A stretch of DNA of 64,000 nt from Branchiostoma floridae. Its lineage: Eukaryota > Chordata > Leptocardii > Amphioxiformes > Branchiostomatidae. Of this stretch, positions 58,747-64,000 are shown piece after piece. Position 1 is the first letter of the stretch. Each line of letters starts with the position of its first letter. Where the stretch lies: NCBI RefSeq assembly GCF_000003815.2, contig NC_049982.1, forward strand, positions 29,072,377-29,136,376, read 5' to 3'. Both the position numbers and the translations under genes were made by a program. The notes below the pieces were generated by a model, which saw nothing but the letters and a program-made list of their open reading frames with translations, did no database searches and had not been told where the DNA came from.

Positions 58747-61700
58747 ATGCCGAAGGTGCGTTTGGATGTAAAACAAGATGGCGGCTGGGGGTGGGTGGTT
58801 GTGGCAGGCGCTTTTTTCATCCATGCCGGAATGCAGGGGTTAACTTATGCGTTTGGAGTATTCTTCGCAGAATTCCGGGAGGTTTTCCAGGAGAGTGCAG
58901 GGGTAACGTCCTTCATCAGCTCTATCCTATTGGGAACTTCGTTGATATGCTGTGAGTATCAAGAAGGTTACGTCTATGAATGTTTGACATCCAGGTAATA
59001 AGATACGCCAAAAAAGCACTTACTCACAAGCAGCTGGATATGGTTTTCAAAACAGACGTTTCAGATAGCAGCCACTATCTTTCGTCAGTGACACTGAAGA
59101 GATTAGGAAGAAACTGTTTTTATTATACCTTAACTATGAACGCAAATAAAGTTGAATCTGAATCTGAAAAGAGGTGGAGACAATTTTGGATTATCTCTTA
59201 CTCTGCCTTAAAGAACCTCCTTGTGAGTATACATGAAAATGCATTGAGTCTAAATTTATATCGCAGTATGCTGTATAGTATGTAGCCTACAGTTCAGCCG
59301 TGTTAGCTTTGGTCCGCTTCCAGCAGTGGCTACCATGCCGACTGACGAGAAAGTGAGTCTAAAACTAAAGCTAACAATGCTGGACTCTAGGCTATGCTGA
59401 ATTAGTAACTTCTGGATGTGTTTATGATTTTTTTTTTACTTAAAATTTCGCTCTGGCATGTGATTAAATAGTAGTATCAAAATCACGATGATTGAGCTGA
59501 TACCATGGTGCTCAACGAAGTTAATCATTCAACGTAAGGAAAGAGACAGCAATAAACAATAATGCATCAGCGCCAGTCATGAACAGAGACGAGGGGGGAT
59601 ACAAGCTGAGCCACGTTCGGGACGGCATTCTTGCTGCTGCAGCGCCACCTACATCGGCTGTAAGTAGCAGCAAGAAGTAGTTTCCAGTAATTCTACCCTG
59701 ATGATGGTGTCTAATAGACATCGAAACGTTGGAAGTAAGTTACTCCTGGATCCGGATTGTGCCAACCTGATGAAGTTATTTACGGAATGATGCATTAACT
59801 TCTAGCTCCCATCGCTGGCGCTCTGAGCAACCTGACCAGCTGCCGTACTGCGATCATCGCAGGGGGCGTCATTTCCGCAGCCGGACTTGTCGTCAGCTAC
59901 TTCGCACAGACGATGATACACCTGTTCTTTAGCGTGGGGATCGTCACAGGTCGGCGTTTGGCTTAGTATTTGTATACTTGTGGAATGTGCCAAGTAGGAT
60001 GATTGGGTCGCGTATGCCACTGGATGTTGTTCGCGACGCTATAAGTGAGATATAATCAGGCTAGGAAAATAGTACGAGAGTACTGTATTTTGATTAGTAG
60101 CAAATCCGATTCGTCCCTGTAGAATACTGGTCATTACGCTTTCAAAGTTTCTGTATGAACTGTTTTGGCTCACTTTTATGCTTCCAGGATTCGGTATATC
60201 TCTGATGTACGCCCCAAGCCTTGCTATGGTTGGGCGCTACTTCGACAGACGACACGGCACAGCCAATGGGATCGTAGTTTGCGGAACTGGGGTCGGTCAA
60301 TTCGCCCTTCCTCCACTCTTCCAGTTCCTCATTGATGAGTTTGGGTGGAGAGGAGCTCTCCTAATTGTCGCGGGTCTAATGTTGAATGGCTGTGTTTGTG
60401 GTGCCCTGATGAGACCAATACACCTCGCAGAAGATGGTACCAACGAACAAGTCGACAGAGAAGCACAGAGTAGTGGAAATACAGAACTGCCGTTCCATCA
60501 GAGGGCTTGTGAAACGTTTCATTTTTCTTTACTAAAGCATCGTCCTTTTCTTGTTTACAGTGTATCGATGTTTGGGATGGTTCTGGGTATTTCCGTGGTT
60601 TTTGTACACCTTGTAGCCCACGCTCAAAATCTAGGAGTGGAGAAAACCTCCTCTGTCTTTTTGTTATCTATCATGGGAGTCACAGAGATCATCTCTAGAC
60701 CGTTAAACGGTTGGTTATCAGACAGAGGAAAGATTAGCAAGGTTTACTATTACATGATTGGTGTTACCGGAATGGCAGTAGCCAACCTTGCCATACCGTT
60801 CGCAAGTAACTACGCGGGTCTTGTAGTGTGCATGGTTTTGTACGGAATTTTCTCGGGTGTTGCTGCCCCGTTGATAGCTGTGTTGGTGTGTAGATATAGC
60901 GGAGCTTCCCGGATTTCCAGCGGACTTGGGTGGGCCTTTGTCTTCCAGGGCGCCGCTTTTCTGCTGGGAGCACCCGTTGCAGGTAAGCAGTATAACAGGT
61001 TGTTTCGCAACAATATCAGTTCGCAACCGCCAGCTGCAGTTCGCAACAAGGCAAGTTTCTTGTTCAGTTGCATACTGACATGGTTGCGAAACAACCTGTA
61101 ACCGTTAAGTCGAAAGTTCTGTTTCAAATAGTAACTCAAGTTAGTTATTTGTACCTCCTCCTTCTTATTTAGCTGTTACGTTTCCGGTTAGCAGATTAGG
61201 GTGATATCAATGTATTTGTTGCGCTTCCCGTTGTACAATTGTTATGATAGTTCTTGTGTTGGAAATCACAATTCAATTTTTTCCAGAAGTAGAATTTGTT
61301 TTTAAAAAGTCACGTAAGCTCATTATTAGTATCCCGCCTTATTACTTACTATATAACAGCTACTAGTCTTGCGAGCTGTAGATTTGTTTCTTACGTTGTA
61401 CCTTAGCCTAAGTATATAATTGATCGTAGCTCAATAATGCTTTTGTATAGCATGTGATATCATAGCCAGGATGTCAGTGTTCATGTGTTAACAGTAAGTT
61501 CTATGTGTTCAACCCGACACAGCCCCACATCCTGACGTTTGAGTACCTAAAATGTAAAAGTTTTCATCGCTGAAAAGGTTCACCAGTCACGTATGTAAAC
61601 AGTTACTACAAATTTTCTTCCAACAGTGACTGTTTTAAAGGTAAAGTACGTACCTCCAAATTTTCGATGTCTGACAGCACATCTTGGTCACGGAGAATGG

Positions 61701-62289
61701 CATAGTCTCGATCTCGCGAGAGAACACGAGGCTTGGTCCTACCTACCCTTTCTCCGCAAGGAGGCGGGGGAGGGGGCAGATGATATCTACGCAAGCCAGA
61801 CCTAGTCTCGTGTTCTCTCGCGAGATAGAGTCTAGGTCATTCTCCGTGATCACGATGTGCTGTTAGACATAGAAAATTCGGAGGTATGTACTTTACCTTT
61901 AAAACAGTCACTGTCGTAAGAAAATTGGTAGTAAATGTTTTCTTGTCTTTCTTCGCCCAGGTTGGCTGTACGATGCAACTGGTAACTACGACATGTCTTT
62001 CTTCGCGGCCGCCATCTTTATGTTCGTGTCAGTGCTCGTGCTCCTCCTCAACCCGTGTTCAACAACCAGCAGGACACTCGGCCCCGGTACCGGTGGACTC
62101 CCGGACCGGCCAGACGGAATAGAGGTTCTTAGTAATGTGAAGCGGGATGTCAATAGTGAGGACGGAATAGTGGTTCTTAGTCATGTGAAACGGGATGTTA
62201 GTAGTGAGGAAGGAATTGTGGTTCTTAGTCATGTGAAACGGGATGTTAGTAGTGAGGATGGCCAAAGTAACCTTGGTTTTCGGAGGTGA
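58747..62289 (+). CDS. SLC16/monocarboxylate-transporter-like protein (4 exons, 490 aa)
   Basis: Exons 58747-58951, 59806-59949, 60188-60982 and 61961-62289, GT/AG borders, 1473 nt in frame. The protein is a 12-helix major facilitator of the plasma membrane, expected to move a monocarboxylate or related small organic acid or amino acid; the exact substrate cannot be told. Family marks: DGGWGW at residues 11-16 entering helix 1, and YFDRRHGTANGI (from 134) with GTGVGQ before helix 5. A polar loop of about 50 residues separates the two halves (about 195-225). The carboxy-terminal tail, past about residue 410, is cytosolic and carries three perfect-phase 16-residue repeats (433-480). An upstream non-coding exon is likely (acceptor at 58720-58721). 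Length is normal for the family. Confidence 0.9.
58985..59175 (+). mobile_element. Probable retroposon 3' end in intron 1 of the transporter gene
   Basis: A CAGACGTTTCAGATAGCAGC ... TATCTTTCGTCAGTGACACT segment is followed by GCAAATAAAGTTGAATCTGA and a repeated AATCTG tail, the usual end of a CR1/Penelope-type retroposon. There is no coding part. A second fragment of similar kind (ATGATGGTGTCTAATAGACA then TCGAAACGTTGG) is at about 59699-59731. Confidence 0.35.
61595..61945. repeat. Long fold-back (inverted) repeat in intron 3 of the transporter gene
   Basis: Arms of about 135 bp (about 61595-61732 and 61806-61945) are near reverse complements, sharing CAGTGACTGTTTTAAAGGTA, a CACGGAGAATG stretch and CTCGCGAGAGAACACGAG. 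About 73 bp of GC-rich sequence lie between. The right arm ends about 15 bp before the AG acceptor of exon 4 (61959-61960). It is probably a fold-back MITE. Confidence 0.8.
62113..62256 (+). repeat. Coding minisatellite, three units of 48 bp
   Basis: Units at 62113-62160, 62161-62208 and 62209-62256 encode DGIEVLSNVKRDVNSE, DGIVVLSHVKRDVSSE and EGIVVLSHVKRDVSSE. Units 2 and 3 are almost identical, and unit 1 is more diverged. The unit length is a multiple of three, so the frame is kept whatever the copy number. Confidence 0.9.
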
Positions 62290-62833
62290 TATGTAAGACC
62301 TTCTGTGCGTATGAAACTGTGCATTATCTTATTTTATTTTTTTATTTTATTAAAAACAACAACAACAATGGTACATCTGTCAACCACTAAGACTAGTGTT
62401 TGTACAGTCGAGTACTATTGCACATGGAGGGATACCATATACTGGTGTGTCCGGACGAATTACATGTGTAACTTAGCATGCAGTAAATGGGCAGTGGAAC
62501 AGTCAGGAAAGACAAATACATGTAGTACATTTGTCAAAATACTGGGAAAACTTAAGGAATATGTACAGTCTGTTACTACACTCTGATCAAACATGGAGCA
62601 GTCTAACAATAGGTGGGGTTCATGCCAAAATATCAATAGTAAATTTGTACAATCAATCTACATTGGCTGTCAGTCTACTATTGTATATCCGTTTTTCGAA
62701 GTCCTTTTCAAAGACATTAAAGAGGTTAGTTATGCACAGGTGTGGGTCTTTTCTATGCCAGTCATTATTTGATGTTAGAAATAACGAATCGGATGTAGCA
62801 ACAGAAAGCTAAAGAAGAGAAACTCTGCAAGTA

Positions 62834-63360
62834 CGAGGGGTGATCAAAGAGTTCTCGGCCTCATCCAGAAATAATGAGCAAAACTAAAATTTTGAGGCAC
62901 AACTTCATAGTATGAGGCCTTTTATTACTATCCTCCAAATTTCAAATCATTGCAGTCATTACTTTCTAGGGATTCGTTTGTTGCAAATCAGAGGGTAAGT
63001 GGCGAGAAAAAACAAGGGTGAATTGTGATCAGACATGAGTTCGCCATGCCGTACATTATTTGCCATTAACAAAAGACATTGTCAAAATGTTTGATAATAA
63101 TTCTCTTCCTACTTCAAGCAGAAAGAAGTGGGTGTCTGACTTCCAGCAGCACAAGTTGACGCGCACACCTCAGGTCGCAGATCAATTGTCCACATTTTTT
63201 CCTTTTCCCTTACCTAACGTTACTTGGTGTCGCCTGCAAAGTAATGATCACAATAATTTGAATTTTGGTACACTTTCATAGACTTCATACTTAACATCTA
63301 TGCTTCGAAGTATGAGTTGTGCTCATTATTTCTGGGTGAAAACTTATTGATCACCCCTCG
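62834..63360. mobile_element. Mariner-type non-autonomous element with TA target sites
   Basis: TA flanks it on both sides (62832-62833 and 63361-63362). The ends are inverted: CGAGGGGTGATCAAAGAGTT at the left, and AACTTATTGATCACCCCTCG at the right. Pairing continues inward through CAGAAATAATGAGCA. GAGGGGTGATCAA ends are typical of mariner elements. At 527 bp it is too short for a transposase; the inner open frame (63060-63281) shows no DDD/DDE motif. Confidence 0.8.
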
Positions 63361-63362
63361 TA

Positions 63363-64000
63363 CCTCTTAAATGTGCTAGCTATATCAATGCCATTCGTAT
63401 TTCTTCATTATTACAACCAAAAAGGACATACAGACACAGTGGTGCAGCACTCAAGCAGACTGGTTTATATTAACGGCAACAATGGACAAAACATGATACA
63501 TGACTGTATTAGTTAGATAAGCGTTAAGTTATAGAGCTGTAGTTATGTAGATGCCATACAATTGTACCCCGTACAACTGTTGTGCAATAAAGTTATTATT
63601 ATTATATAACAGAAAACATGTAACCGGAACGTCGTATTTTGTTGTTGTAAGGCATTATCATAAAATAATAAATGAAGACCTTTATAAAAAATTTTTCCCC
63701 ACTGGGCTAAGTACAGGTCACATGGTAACAATGATATACATGTAAAAATCACACACATATATATGTGCATATATACGTCTTATCTAGTATTCTAGGACAT
63801 TCGACCCCCTATCTTCTTAGTAATTGCATAAATGTAGCTAGCTGTATGGTTGGTTAAAATTGGTTTATCAAAAACTATCAGGAAGATAAATTTCTCTTTA
63901 CTATCTAAGTATATGAAGTGAGAACATTTACTTAACACAGGGTCATAGTCAAATAGAATGCTTCCATCGCTATCATATAGAGGACAATCCACGGTAAAAT
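63363..64000. other. Right edge of the window, no gene seen
   Basis: A probable retroposon tail lies at about 63540-63605 (TGTGCAATAAAGTTATTATT and further ATT repeats). The rest is AT-rich, with a TATATATGTGCATATATACG dyad near 63758. No frame is recognised. Confidence 0.45.

Noticed and set aside
63060-63281. Possible transposase frame inside the mariner-type element
   Set aside because: No DDD/DDE triad or helix-turn-helix pattern is seen, and the whole element is only 527 bp.
1-64000. LTR retrotransposons, endogenous retroviruses or Polintons
   Set aside because: No paired LTRs, integrase, protease or capsid motifs were seen. All reverse-transcriptase pieces here are of LINE type.

Overview
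The window is nuclear DNA from an animal: genes carry spliceosomal introns with GT/AG borders, and the gaps between exons are full of SINEs, LINE pieces and short inverted-repeat transposons. The mix (tRNA-headed SINEs, an R2/HERO-like LINE with a restriction-like endonuclease, CR1-like and L1-like LINE ends, high copy divergence, a 100-N scaffold gap) fits an invertebrate deuterostome, most likely amphioxus (Branchiostoma). The species is an inference.

Three gene families are present. (1) A PLP-dependent group II decarboxylase of a type that looks more bacterial than animal. Copy A (7355-15490, +), copy B (18849-26562, +) and copy C (39091-47086, -) each have eight coding exons with identical phases and open frames (502, 504 and 504 aa). 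Copy D (52093-55396, +) holds only exons 3-8, and a scrap of another last exon (E, 51946-52044, -) abuts it head to head. (2) A four-exon gene (31872-37047, -, 438 aa) for a protein with one CxxCH haem c motif that resembles a bacterial cytochrome family; the last exon of a second copy lies at 737-1020 (+). (3) A four-exon SLC16/monocarboxylate-transporter-like gene (58747-62289, +, 490 aa).

The region is built from two large inverted duplications. Positions 1 to about 5.3 kb are repeated in reverse at about 27.3-32.9 kb (the cytochrome end). About 15.4-26.6 kb (end of A plus all of B) is repeated in reverse at about 39.1-52.04 kb (C plus remnant E). D repeats the 3' two thirds of A. Comparing the arms gives natural filled/empty site pairs: the HERO-like LINE is in A but not D, a LINE scrap with a 7-bp target duplication is in C but not B, and two repeat-rich elements of 1.3-1.7 kb are each in one cytochrome-side arm only.

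Both the decarboxylase cluster and the cytochrome look like prokaryote-type enzymes that have gained introns, and they have been duplicated together. A shared pathway (amine production and redox) is possible but only inferred from adjacency. Because the source assembly contains a gap and near-identical inverted arms, part of the architecture could be misassembled or mixed haplotypes.
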